From NCBI GenBank assembly GCA_003241215.1, contig QFOL01000259.1, forward strand, positions 1 through 5,578: a stretch of DNA of 5,578 bases, given 5' to 3'. The notes under the pieces are model-generated. The model did not search any database and was not told where the DNA came from. It saw only the letters and a list, made by a program, of their open reading frames with translations. This stretch comes from Agrobacterium fabrum (lineage in GTDB: Bacteria > Pseudomonadota > Alphaproteobacteria > Rhizobiales > Rhizobiaceae). Position numbers and translations under genes: made by a program. Of the stretch, positions 1 to 5,330 are shown piece by piece. How positions within the stretch are numbered: position 1 is the stretch's first letter; every line of letters begins with the position of its first letter.

Positions 1-43
1 GCGACGCGTCCTCGGTGAGGTAGACAAGATCGTGCTTGGACAT
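1..43 (-). CDS. Start of an unidentified protein gene, cut by the window edge
   Basis: On the minus strand an ATG at 43-41 opens a frame reading MSKHDLVYLTEDAS, which runs off the window after 14 codons. The peptide reads like a plausible hydrophilic bacterial N-terminus, but it is too short to assign to a family. The frame is also open upstream to about position 145, without another ATG. The ribosome-binding signal is weak (a GGAAG about 12 nt upstream), so the start and the gene itself are tentative. If real, the gene is divergent from the glutathionyl-hydroquinone reductase gene and shares the roughly 300-bp control region between them. Confidence 0.4.
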   Translation of the reverse strand, partial: MSKHDLVYLTEDAS

Positions 44-257
44 GAAGAGACCGAAACTTCCAGAATGCGGATGCGACAATAGATGACGGCTGCGCCGGTA
101 AGGGCGTTCAGGAGCGTCAGCGTCGTCGGAGCATCCGTGGTTCGATCATAGTCAAAAATTTCCTCAGATTTGTGAAAATCGCAATTATCAGGAAAATCAC
201 CACCCGTCCAGAACAAATCTCGGCGCTTCCCCATTCACCCTGTTCGGGGCCGGAAAC

Positions 258-271
258 GCATTGTTCAATGC
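258..271. promoter_or_regulatory. Perfect 6-2-6 palindrome, candidate operator of the reductase gene
   Basis: GCATTG-TT-CAATGC is a perfect inverted repeat with a 2-nt centre, ending 68 bp before the ATG at 340. The core ATTG-NN-CAAT has the size and shape of a site for a dimeric winged-helix repressor such as a MarR-family protein; that family often controls quinone and thiol stress genes. The regulator is not in the window, so this is an inference from shape and position. I see no convincing -35/-10 pair here; TTGCGG at 273-278 with TAAAAC at 294-299 has a 15-bp spacer and is weak. In the rest of 44-339 I see no gene or RNA. Confidence 0.35.
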
Positions 272-327
272 CTTGCGGGTTCGCCGCGTGGCGTAAAACG
301 GGTAGGATCGTCGCCAAGGAAACAATC

Positions 328-333
328 AAGGAG
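328..333 (+). promoter_or_regulatory. Ribosome binding site fixing the reductase start at 340
   Basis: AAGGAG lies 6 nt before the ATG at 340. The same frame is open back to an ATG at 172, but that start has no comparable site, and the added 56 residues do not resemble the family N-terminus. The start at 340 also gives a protein of about the usual family length. Confidence 0.8.
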
Positions 334-339
334 ATCGTC

Positions 340-1332
340 ATGGGCATGCTGGTGGAAGGCGTATGGAAAGACGTCTGGTATGACACCAAGGAAACCAAGG
401 GGCACTTCAGGCGCAGCGCCTCGCAATTCCGCAACTGGATAACGGCTGATGGCGCACCCGGCCCTTCCGGAGAAGGTGGCTTCGAAGCTGAGAGGGATCG
501 TTATCACCTCTATGTCTCCTTCGCCTGCCCCTGGGCGCACCGCACCCTGATCTTCCGGAAGCTGAAAAAGCTGGAGGACCTGATCTCCGTTTCCGTCGTC
601 GATCCGCTGATGCTGGAAAACGGCTGGGAATTCAAGCCTGAGGGCGAGCGTACGCCGGGCGCGACCGAGGACCACCTCTTCGGCTCGTCCACGCTCTGGC
701 AGGTCTATACCAAAGCAGACCCCAAATATTCCGGGCGCGTCACCGTGCCGGTTCTCTGGGATAAGAAGCGCGGCACCATCGTCTCCAATGAATCGGCGGA
801 AATCATTCGCATGTTCAACTCCGCCTTCAACGATCTCACCGGATCGGAAGAGGATTATTATCCCGAAGCGCTGCGCGCCGAGATCGATGCGCTGAACGAC
901 GTCATCTATGACACCGTCAATAACGGCGTCTACAAAGCCGGTTTCGCCACCACGCAGGACGCCTATCAGCAGAATGCCGTGAAGGTGTTCGAAACGCTTG
1001 ATATGCTGGAGGACCGCCTGACGGACCGGCGTTTCCTGTTCGGTTCAGAACAGACGGAAGCGGACTGGCGCCTGTTCACCACGATGGTGCGGTTCGACCC
1101 CGTCTATGTCGGCCATTTCAAATGCAATATCCGCCGCATCCACGACTATCCGCACCTGACGGGTTATCTGCGCGATCTTTACCAGACGCCCGGCGTGCCT
1201 GACACGGTGGATATGCGCCACATCAAGGAACATTATTACCGCAGCCACCGCACCATCAACCCGACCGGCATCGTGCCCATCGGCCCCGAGCTGGACCTGA
1301 CCATGGCGCATGGCCGCGAGGCGCTTTCCTGA
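340..1332 (+). CDS. yqjG: Glutathionyl-hydroquinone reductase (omega/xi-class GST, YqjG/ECM4 family)
   Basis: The predicted 330-residue cytosolic enzyme belongs to the xi-class glutathione transferases (S-glutathionyl-(chloro)hydroquinone reductases). These use glutathione to remove a glutathionyl group from glutathionyl-hydroquinones, which protects against quinone damage. The N-terminal thioredoxin-like domain contains FACPWAHR with the catalytic cysteine at residue 63, the glutathione-binding turn VPVLWD at 136-141 (cis-proline after valine) and the SNESAEI motif at 149-155, the usual glutathione gamma-glutamyl contact. The all-helical C-terminal domain spans about 175-300, with ADWRLFTTMVRFDPVY at 241-256, a family hallmark. 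The length matches E. coli YqjG (about 328 residues). The start at 340 is chosen for its AAGGAG site. The gene stands alone and converges on the NUDIX gene 13 bp downstream. Assignment to the family is firm; the natural substrate is not visible from sequence. Confidence 0.93.
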   Translation: MGMLVEGVWKDVWYDTKETKGHFRRSASQFRNWITADGAPGPSGEGGFEAERDRYHLYVSFACPWAHRTLIFRKLKKLEDLISVSVVDPLMLENGWEFKPEGERTPGATEDHLFGSSTLWQVYTKADPKYSGRVTVPVLWDKKRGTIVSNESAEIIRMFNSAFNDLTGSEEDYYPEALRAEIDALNDVIYDTVNNGVYKAGFATTQDAYQQNAVKVFETLDMLEDRLTDRRFLFGSEQTEADWRLFTTMVRFDPVYVGHFKCNIRRIHDYPHLTGYLRDLYQTPGVPDTVDMRHIKEHYYRSHRTINPTGIVPIGPELDLTMAHGREALS

Positions 1333-1340
1333 CGGAAAGC
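1323..1340. terminator. Hairpin at the convergent reductase/NUDIX junction
   Basis: GCTTTCC (1323-1329) and GGAAAGC (1334-1340) form a perfect 7-bp stem with a 4-nt loop. The loop contains the reductase TGA stop codon. It overlaps the last reductase codons and ends 5 bp before the NUDIX stop codon, so it could serve both convergent transcripts. Neither strand has a T-run after the stem, so it is not a canonical intrinsic terminator; it may only stabilise 3' ends. Confidence 0.35.
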
Positions 1341-1345
1341 CGCCA

Positions 1346-1837
1346 CTACCAGTGATCGGCGAGCGCCGCTTCGCCGGCAAGCTCGGCAAGGCGGCGGCGG
1401 GTTGCGGCCGTCACCCCTTCGGGCAGTTCCGACAGCTCGAAAAAGCCGCTTTCGGCAATTTCATGATCCGGCTTTTTCGGCCGGGTCTGGGTGACCTCCA
1501 GCCGGTAAAGCGCCACATGATCGCGGTTGCTGCCTTCCAGATTGAGATAGACATGGATCAGCTCCGGTTTGGAGGCCGCTTCGAGATTGCCCTCCTCGCG
1601 GATCTCCTTGTGCAGCGCCATCAGCAGTGTCTCGCCACGCTCCACACCGCCGCCCGGCAGATACCAGCCCGGCAGATAGGTGTGCCGTACCAGAAAAATC
1701 CTGCCCTTTTCATCAAAACAGGCCGCACGCACGCCAAGGGTGGCGCCGCGCGTGAACAGAAAAACGAAATGCAGAAAGCGGATGAAGACACGCATATGGA
1801 ACGGACGGGCCTGCCGCCCGGTTGTTTCGTCATTCAC
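1346..1837 (-). CDS. NUDIX hydrolase with a variant Nudix box
   Basis: A 163-residue NUDIX-fold protein, expected to hydrolyse a nucleoside diphosphate linked to another moiety using Mg2+ or Mn2+. The Nudix box spans residues 63-85 and fits G-x5-E-x7-[K for R]-E-I-x-E-E-x-[N for G]-L. The metal-binding glutamates E78, E81 and E82 are kept, as is the YLPGGGVERGE approach at 59-69, while the usual Arg is Lys77 and the usual late Gly is Asn84. A hydrophobic stretch at about 16-28 (RVFIRFLHFVFLF) precedes the first beta strand; I read it as fold or surface sequence, though membrane contact is possible. The start chosen is GTG at 1837, with GGGGAG about 9 nt upstream; an in-frame ATG at 1795 lacks such a site and would shorten the N-terminus by 14 residues. 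The gene is divergent from the phosphoesterase gene. Substrate unknown. Confidence 0.9.
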   Translation of the reverse strand: MNDETTGRQARPFHMRVFIRFLHFVFLFTRGATLGVRAACFDEKGRIFLVRHTYLPGWYLPGGGVERGETLLMALHKEIREEGNLEAASKPELIHVYLNLEGSNRDHVALYRLEVTQTRPKKPDHEIAESGFFELSELPEGVTAATRRRLAELAGEAALADHW

Positions 1838-1881
1838 CCTGGTTTCTCCCCGCCTGCCGGCTTTTATTGGACGCGCGGCAT

Positions 1882-1911
1882 ATCATAGGTTATCTCTGCC
1901 GCCATGTTCAA
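1882..1911 (-). promoter_or_regulatory. Candidate promoter of the NUDIX gene
   Basis: Read on the minus strand, TTGAAC (1911-1906) and TATGAT (1887-1882) are 18 bp apart, near the sigma-70 consensus (4/6 and 5/6). This would start transcription near 1875, about 37 nt before the GTG at 1837. The -35 element lies over the first codons of the divergent phosphoesterase gene (ATG at 1904). The 66-bp gap must therefore serve both directions; I found no equally good promoter on the plus strand. Confidence 0.4.
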
Positions 1912-2854
1912 ACTTGCGCATATTTCAGACGTCCATTTGGGGCCACTGCCAAAACTCACTTTCCGGGAACTTGCATCCAAGCGTATCACCGGTTTCGTCA
2001 ACTGGCACCGCAACCGCCGCAAGCATCTCTTCACCGACACCTTGGAAAAGCTGCTCGACGATCTGGAGACGAAGTCACCGGATCATCTGGCTATTACCGG
2101 CGATCTCGTCAATCTTGCGACCGGCATCGAAATTCGCGCCGCCGCCGACTGGCTGGAGGAAGTGGGCGATCCTGAAAAGACCTCCGTCGTTCCCGGCAAT
2201 CACGACGCCTATGTTTCCGGCGCGCACGACAAGGCCATGCAGGCCTGGTACCCTTATGTACGCGGCGATGGCGACCCGCTGGAATGGGACGACGACCGCA
2301 AGATTTTTCCCTATATGCGCGTGCGCGGTCCCGTCGCACTGATCGGCTGCTCCACCTCGATTGCGACGCCGCCCTTTTCGGCTACCGGCTATTTCGGCAA
2401 CCGGCAGGCCCGCGCCACGGCGGAGCTTTTGAAAAAAGCCGGGGAACAGGGGCTATTCCGCGTGGTGATGATCCACCATCCGCCGATCCGGGGCGCCACT
2501 GCCGCCCATAAACGCATGTTCGGCGTTCGTCGCTTTGCCGCCGCTCTCGGCGTCGGTGGCGCGGAACTGGTGCTGCACGGTCATACCCATTTGAATACGG
2601 TCTACTGGCTGAACACCCACCATGGGGAAGACCACATCCCGGTCGTGGGCATTTCCTCCGCCAGCCAGGGACCGGGCGGTGAAAAACCACGCGCGGCCTA
2701 TAATCTCTTCCATATTTCCGGTGGCCCCGGCACCTGGAATGTCGCCTGTGAGCGCCATAGTCTGAATGAGACAGGGACGGGTGTGGCGCTGGAGGATATC
2801 AGGGTGTTTTATGAAAACGGGCGGCCGTTGGGGTTTTCGCGGCTGGGGGAGTAG
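1904..2854 (+). CDS. Calcineurin-like metallophosphoesterase (Icc/CpdA-like)
   Basis: The 316-residue protein carries all the metal-binding blocks of the calcineurin-like phosphoesterase superfamily in the usual order: SDVH at 8-11 (D9, H11), TGDLVN at 65-70 (D67), PGNHDA at 97-102 (N99, H100), MIHHPP at 189-194 (H191 or H192) and HGHTH at 225-229 (H227, H229). It should therefore be an active two-metal phosphoesterase. The arrangement and length are closest to class III cyclic-nucleotide phosphodiesterases (CpdA/Icc), but the substrate cannot be read from sequence. There is no signal peptide, so it is predicted to be cytoplasmic. The ATG at 1904 is chosen because the DxH motif follows at once, as in the family; the ribosome site before it is weak. 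The gene is monocistronic here and ends 13 bp before the large inverted repeat, convergent with leuA. Confidence 0.9.
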   Translation: MFKLAHISDVHLGPLPKLTFRELASKRITGFVNWHRNRRKHLFTDTLEKLLDDLETKSPDHLAITGDLVNLATGIEIRAAADWLEEVGDPEKTSVVPGNHDAYVSGAHDKAMQAWYPYVRGDGDPLEWDDDRKIFPYMRVRGPVALIGCSTSIATPPFSATGYFGNRQARATAELLKKAGEQGLFRVVMIHHPPIRGATAAHKRMFGVRRFAAALGVGGAELVLHGHTHLNTVYWLNTHHGEDHIPVVGISSASQGPGGEKPRAAYNLFHISGGPGTWNVACERHSLNETGTGVALEDIRVFYENGRPLGFSRLGE

Positions 2855-2867
2855 CGTTCGCCTGCTC

Positions 2868-3051
2868 TGAGGGTGGGGCTTACCCCCCTCTGCCCTGCCG
2901 GGCATCTCCCCCACAAGGAGGGAGATCAGCAGGGAGCACTATCACCGCTCCATTCTCAAACATCGAGATGGCCGAGGGCTAGCCTCGGGTCGATCTCCCC
3001 CCTTGAGGGGGAGATGCCCGGCAGGGCAGAGGGGGGTAAGCCCCAACCTCA
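2868..3051. repeat. Large intergenic inverted repeat, rhizobial RIME-like palindromic element
   Basis: The arms 2868-2927 and 2992-3051 are inverted copies of each other, 60 nt each with 57 matches, around a 64-nt centre. Each arm has internal dyads: TGCCC-TGCC-GGGCA, and at 2994-3015 a stem of ATCTCCCCC against GGGGGAGAT. The centre contains a smaller hairpin, CCGAGG-GCTAG-CCTCGG. Sequences of this type are abundant between genes in Rhizobium and Agrobacterium; I recall them as Rhizobium-specific intergenic mosaic elements, but the exact family needs a search. The repeat fills almost the whole gap between the convergent phosphoesterase and leuA genes, 13 bp after one stop and 8 bp beyond the other. 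It would give a very stable hairpin in either transcript and could act as a bidirectional terminator or RNase III target. Frames through it encode typical spurious peptides and are not genes. Confidence 0.9.
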
Positions 3052-3059
3052 AGGCAAGC

Positions 3060-4769
3060 TCACTTCGCCCGCTCTTCCAGCACCCGATTGGCCGCCGACA
3101 CAATCGCCTCCAGCGACGCCGCCACGATATTCGTATTGACGCCCGCCCCGAACAGCTTGCCGCCCGGATGCTCCATCTCGACATAAGCGATAGCCGAAGC
3201 GTTCGAGCCATGCTGCAGCGAATGCTCGGAATAGTCATTCACCGACAGGTCGATACCGAGATAAACCGACAGCGCGTTGATGAACCCGTCGATCGGGCCG
3301 GTGCCCTTACCCTCGATACGCTTCACCTCGCCATTATCGGTGATTTCGGCGGCAACGATGCGCACGCCCTTGAAATCGCCGGCCGGATAGGTGTGGTGAT
3401 CGACGAATTTGATGCGTGCATTCGGCTGCGTCACGTAACGCTCGATAAAGCGCTCATGGATGCGCTTGGCCGGCAGCTCCACGCCCTCTTCATCGGTGAT
3501 GCGCTGGATATCTTCGCGGAATTCCACCTGCAGGTTGCGCGGCAGGTTGATGCCGTAATCCTGCTGCAGAATATAGGCGATACCGCCCTTGCCGGATTGC
3601 GAGTTGATGCGGATGATCGCCTCGTAGGAGCGGCCGACATCCTTCGGATCGATCGGCAGATAGGGCACTTCCCAGACGGGATGATTGGCGACCTTGATCG
3701 CCTTCATGCCCTTGTTGATCGCATCCTGGTGCGAGCCGGAAAAGGCGGTGTAGACCAGCTCGCCGACATAAGGGTGGCGCTCGGGGATCGTCATCTCGTT
3801 GGAATATTCGTAGACCGCCTTGATGCGCTCGATATCGCGGCAATCCAGCTCAGGGTCCACACCCTGCGTATACATGTTCAGCGCCAGCGTCACGACGTCG
3901 ACGTTACCCGTGCGTTCGCCATTGCCGAACAGCGTGCCTTCAACGCGGTCCGCGCCGGCCATCAGGCCCAGCTCGGTCGCGGCGATGCCGGTGCCGCGGT
4001 CATTATGCGGATGCAGTGAGATGATGACATTTTCGCGATTGTCGATATTGCGGCACATCCATTCGATCTGGTCGGCATAGATGTTCGGCGTCGCCATTTC
4101 CACCGTCGAGGGCAGGTTCAGGATCAGCTTGTTGTCGGCCGTCGGCTTCACCACCTCGACCACGGCGTTGCAGATTTCCAGCGCCACTTCCAGCTCTGTG
4201 CCGGTAAAGCTCTCCGGCGAATATTCGAAGCGGTAACCGCCGCCGGCCTTCGCCGCCATATCGGTGATCATCTTGGCGGCATCGACGGCGATCTGCTTGA
4301 TGCCGTGCACATCCTTGCCGAACACCACGCGGCGCTGCAATTCCGAGGTGGAATTGTAGAAGTGGATGATCGGCTTGTTGGCGCCTTCCAGCGCCTCGAA
4401 CGTGCGGGTAATCAGTTCCGGACGGCACTGCACCAGCACCTGCAGGGAAACATCGTCAGGCACATTGCCCTCTTCCACGCACCAGCGGGCGAAATCGAAG
4501 TCCGTCTGCGAGGCGGAAGGAAAACCGATCTCGATTTCCTTGAAGCCCATCTCCAAGAGCAGCTTGAACATGCGGGCCTTGCGGTCGTGACCCATGGGGT
4601 TGACCAGCGACTGGTTGCCGTCGCGCAGGTCCACCGAACACCAGATCGGCGCCTTGTCGATAGTCTTGCCCGGCCATGTGCGGTCAGGAATATTGATGGT
4701 CGGGTAAGGGCGATACTTCACGCTCGCGTCAGTCATGCCCTTGGAAATATTGGTGATCTTGCCGTCCAT
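3060..4769 (-). CDS. leuA: 2-isopropylmalate synthase, long form
   Basis: LeuA condenses acetyl-CoA with 2-ketoisovalerate to 2-isopropylmalate, the first committed step of leucine synthesis, in the cytosol. The 569-residue protein is of the long type shared with actinobacteria and yeast, not the roughly 520-residue E. coli type. The N-terminal TIM barrel (about 40-320) has the catalytic LRDGNQSL at 48-55 (R49 and metal ligand D50), SLHPHNDRGTG at 251-261 (metal ligands H253, H255) and GNGERTGNVD at 282-291 (N289). A linker subdomain (about 330-440) follows. The C-terminal regulatory domain (about 450-565) includes GKGTGPIDGFINAL at 487-500; in characterised homologues it binds leucine for feedback inhibition. 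The start at 4769 has AAGGAGG 7 nt upstream. No other leu gene is adjacent. The gene lies behind a leader with attenuator features, so both transcriptional and allosteric leucine control are likely. Confidence 0.97.
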   Translation of the reverse strand: MDGKITNISKGMTDASVKYRPYPTINIPDRTWPGKTIDKAPIWCSVDLRDGNQSLVNPMGHDRKARMFKLLLEMGFKEIEIGFPSASQTDFDFARWCVEEGNVPDDVSLQVLVQCRPELITRTFEALEGANKPIIHFYNSTSELQRRVVFGKDVHGIKQIAVDAAKMITDMAAKAGGGYRFEYSPESFTGTELEVALEICNAVVEVVKPTADNKLILNLPSTVEMATPNIYADQIEWMCRNIDNRENVIISLHPHNDRGTGIAATELGLMAGADRVEGTLFGNGERTGNVDVVTLALNMYTQGVDPELDCRDIERIKAVYEYSNEMTIPERHPYVGELVYTAFSGSHQDAINKGMKAIKVANHPVWEVPYLPIDPKDVGRSYEAIIRINSQSGKGGIAYILQQDYGINLPRNLQVEFREDIQRITDEEGVELPAKRIHERFIERYVTQPNARIKFVDHHTYPAGDFKGVRIVAAEITDNGEVKRIEGKGTGPIDGFINALSVYLGIDLSVNDYSEHSLQHGSNASAIAYVEMEHPGGKLFGAGVNTNIVAASLEAIVSAANRVLEERAK

Positions 4770-4776
4770 GTCGCTT

Positions 4777-4783
4777 CCTCCTT
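4777..4783 (-). promoter_or_regulatory. Ribosome binding site of leuA
   Basis: AAGGAGG on the minus strand lies 7 nt before the ATG at 4769. This near-perfect match to the anti-Shine-Dalgarno sequence settles the start against the in-frame ATG at codon 12. It lies 83 nt beyond the attenuator hairpin and is not part of it. Confidence 0.85.
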
Positions 4784-4865
4784 GCGCAGTCCGCGGGCGT
4801 CTTTCGCCATCGGCGGATGCGCGGCCCTTCAGGGCCTAAATCCAGTATAAAATGAGATTTCGAGA

Positions 4866-4912
4866 TGAGGAGCGTTCGCACCAGCGGGCTTTCGGCCGCC
4901 GGGCGCTCCTCA
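4866..4912 (-). terminator. leuA attenuator: terminator-like hairpin
   Basis: On the minus strand TGAGGAGCG (4912-4904) pairs perfectly with CGCTCCTCA (4874-4866). Inside it CCGGCGG (4902-4896) pairs with CCGCTGG (4887-4881) through six Watson-Crick pairs and one G-U. The first three bases of the outer stem are the leader-peptide stop codon. The sequence after the stem (4865-4849) is only moderately U-rich, with one run of four U, so termination efficiency is uncertain. The hairpin lies between leader peptide and leuA, as the 3:4 terminator does in amino-acid attenuators. Confidence 0.65.
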
Positions 4913-4928
4913 CTGGACCCGGCAACCG
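4893..4928 (-). promoter_or_regulatory. leuA attenuator: alternative antiterminator stem
   Basis: CGGTTGCCGGG (4928-4918, inside the last leader codons) can pair over 11 bp, two of them G-U, with CCCGGCGGCCG (4903-4893), leaving a 14-nt loop. The second strand overlaps the inner stem of the terminator hairpin, so the two folds exclude each other. A third pairing, GCGGTGTA (4965-4958) with TACACGC (4934-4928), encloses the leucine codons and would compete for the edge of the antiterminator. This corresponds to the 1:2, 2:3 and 3:4 logic of classical attenuators. The pairings were found by eye, without energy calculation. Confidence 0.6.
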
Positions 4929-5029
4929 CGTGTAAGGTCGAGGCTAAGAAGCGAGAGTACACCGCACAGCGAGGCCTTCGCAGAAATCTGCGCGCTCATG
5001 CCGGAAATGGTTGCGATGCTGTTGCTCAT
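4910..5029 (-). CDS. leuA leader peptide (leucine-rich, probably leaderless)
   Basis: A 39-codon frame begins at ATG 5029 and ends at TGA 4912-4910. Its second half reads LCGVLSLLSLDLTRGCRVQ and has leucine at positions 21, 25, 27, 28, 30 and 32, six in twelve codons (CTG, CTC, CTT, CTT, CTC, CTT). Such a cluster ahead of a leucine biosynthesis gene is the signature of a regulatory leader: ribosomes slow at these codons when charged leucyl-tRNA is scarce. The ATG coincides with the +1 predicted from the promoter at 5037-5065, so the mRNA probably has no 5' untranslated region, which explains the missing Shine-Dalgarno site. An internal ATG at 4999 would give 29 residues but also lacks a ribosome site. 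The peptide probably has no role beyond being translated. Confidence 0.7.
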   Translation of the reverse strand: MSNSIATISGMSAQISAKASLCGVLSLLSLDLTRGCRVQ

Positions 5030-5036
5030 GGCGATG

Positions 5037-5065
5037 TGTATAAACAGCGGCTGGCGGTCTGACAA
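5037..5065 (-). promoter_or_regulatory. Promoter of the leuA leader transcript
   Basis: On the minus strand TTGTCA (5065-5060) and TATACA (5042-5037) are separated by exactly 17 bp, each 5/6 to the sigma-70 consensus, and a C before the -35 gives the CTTG favoured in alphaproteobacteria. The expected start is 5030 or 5029, the latter being the A of the leader ATG. The -35 is overlapped by a small dyad ACAAG-TGAT-CTTGT (5062-5075), a possible regulator site of unknown meaning. The promoter begins 22 bp after the brnA stop codon. Confidence 0.7.
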
Positions 5066-5087
5066 GTGATCTTGTGCCGTGTGCCGG

Positions 5088-5330
5088 TTATTTTCCCGGC
5101 CTGCCGCTCTCCAGCCTTTCGGCGATCCATTCAGCCATCAGGGATTGACGTGTCCTGCCAAGGCGCGCCGCTTCCGCATCCACTCTCCGCAAAACCTCTT
5201 CAGGAAGATCAACATCGACATGCACCAATTCCAGTCCAGGACGGGTTGCCTTGGACCAGTCGACATAGTCATCCAGATCTTCGCCATCATCGAATTTTTT
5301 GTCGAAATCTTCAGCGCTTATCGTCTTCAT
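5088..5330 (-). CDS. brnA: BrnA-type antitoxin (CopG/ribbon-helix-helix)
   Basis: An 80-residue antitoxin of a type II system. In characterised BrnTA pairs BrnA binds and neutralises the BrnT ribonuclease and represses its own operon. The acidic N-terminal half (about 1-30, with DDGEDLDDYVDWS) resembles the toxin-binding part of the family. The C-terminal half has a ribbon-helix-helix fold: strand LVHVDVDLP at 35-43, helix A at 44-56 and helix B at 60-74 (RTRQSLMAEWIAERL). The chosen ATG at 5330 has AAGGAG 10 nt upstream; the same frame is open further but inside the toxin gene. It overlaps the 3' end of brnT by 20 nt, implying coupled translation, with toxin first as is usual in this family. 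Its stop codon is 22 bp from the leuA leader promoter. Confidence 0.85.
   Translation of the reverse strand: MKTISAEDFDKKFDDGEDLDDYVDWSKATRPGLELVHVDVDLPEEVLRRVDAEAARLGRTRQSLMAEWIAERLESGRPGK

Noticed and set aside
172..339. A 56-residue N-terminal extension of the reductase from the ATG at 172
   Set aside because: No ribosome site at 172, no resemblance to the family, and it would cover the palindrome and expected promoter space; the ATG at 340 has AAGGAG at the right distance.
117..434. A 105-codon minus-strand frame upstream of and overlapping the reductase
   Set aside because: It runs antisense into the well-supported reductase coding region and shows no domain or ribosome site.
2873..3139. 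An 88-codon plus-strand frame through the inverted repeat
   Set aside because: Its peptide is the translation of the repeat itself (ISPLEGEMPGRAEGG-like), a well-known type of false gene in rhizobia, and it runs into the 3' end of leuA on the opposite strand.
3003..4019. A 338-codon plus-strand frame antisense to leuA
   Set aside because: It is the mirror of a high-GC gene with strong codon bias. LeuA has every catalytic motif in the other direction, and this frame shows no recognisable domain.
4823..4836. GGCCC-4 nt-GGGCC hairpin in the leuA 5' region as a second terminator
   Set aside because: A 5-bp stem with no U-tract on the minus strand; it may fold locally but nothing supports a function.
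4844..4872. TATACT on the minus strand at 4849-4844 as the -10 of a second leuA promoter
   Set aside because: The hexamer 17 bp upstream is CTCCTC, unlike any -35, and the site lies in the tail of the attenuator. A minor start cannot be excluded without mapping.
4729..4962. A 77-codon minus-strand frame between the leader and leuA
   Set aside because: It crosses the attenuator hairpin and the leuA start in another frame, has no ribosome site, and its peptide shows no family features.
5083..5100. GCCGG/CCGGC hairpin over the brnA stop codon as a terminator
   Set aside because: Only five pairs with an 8-nt loop and no U-run after it; too weak to call.
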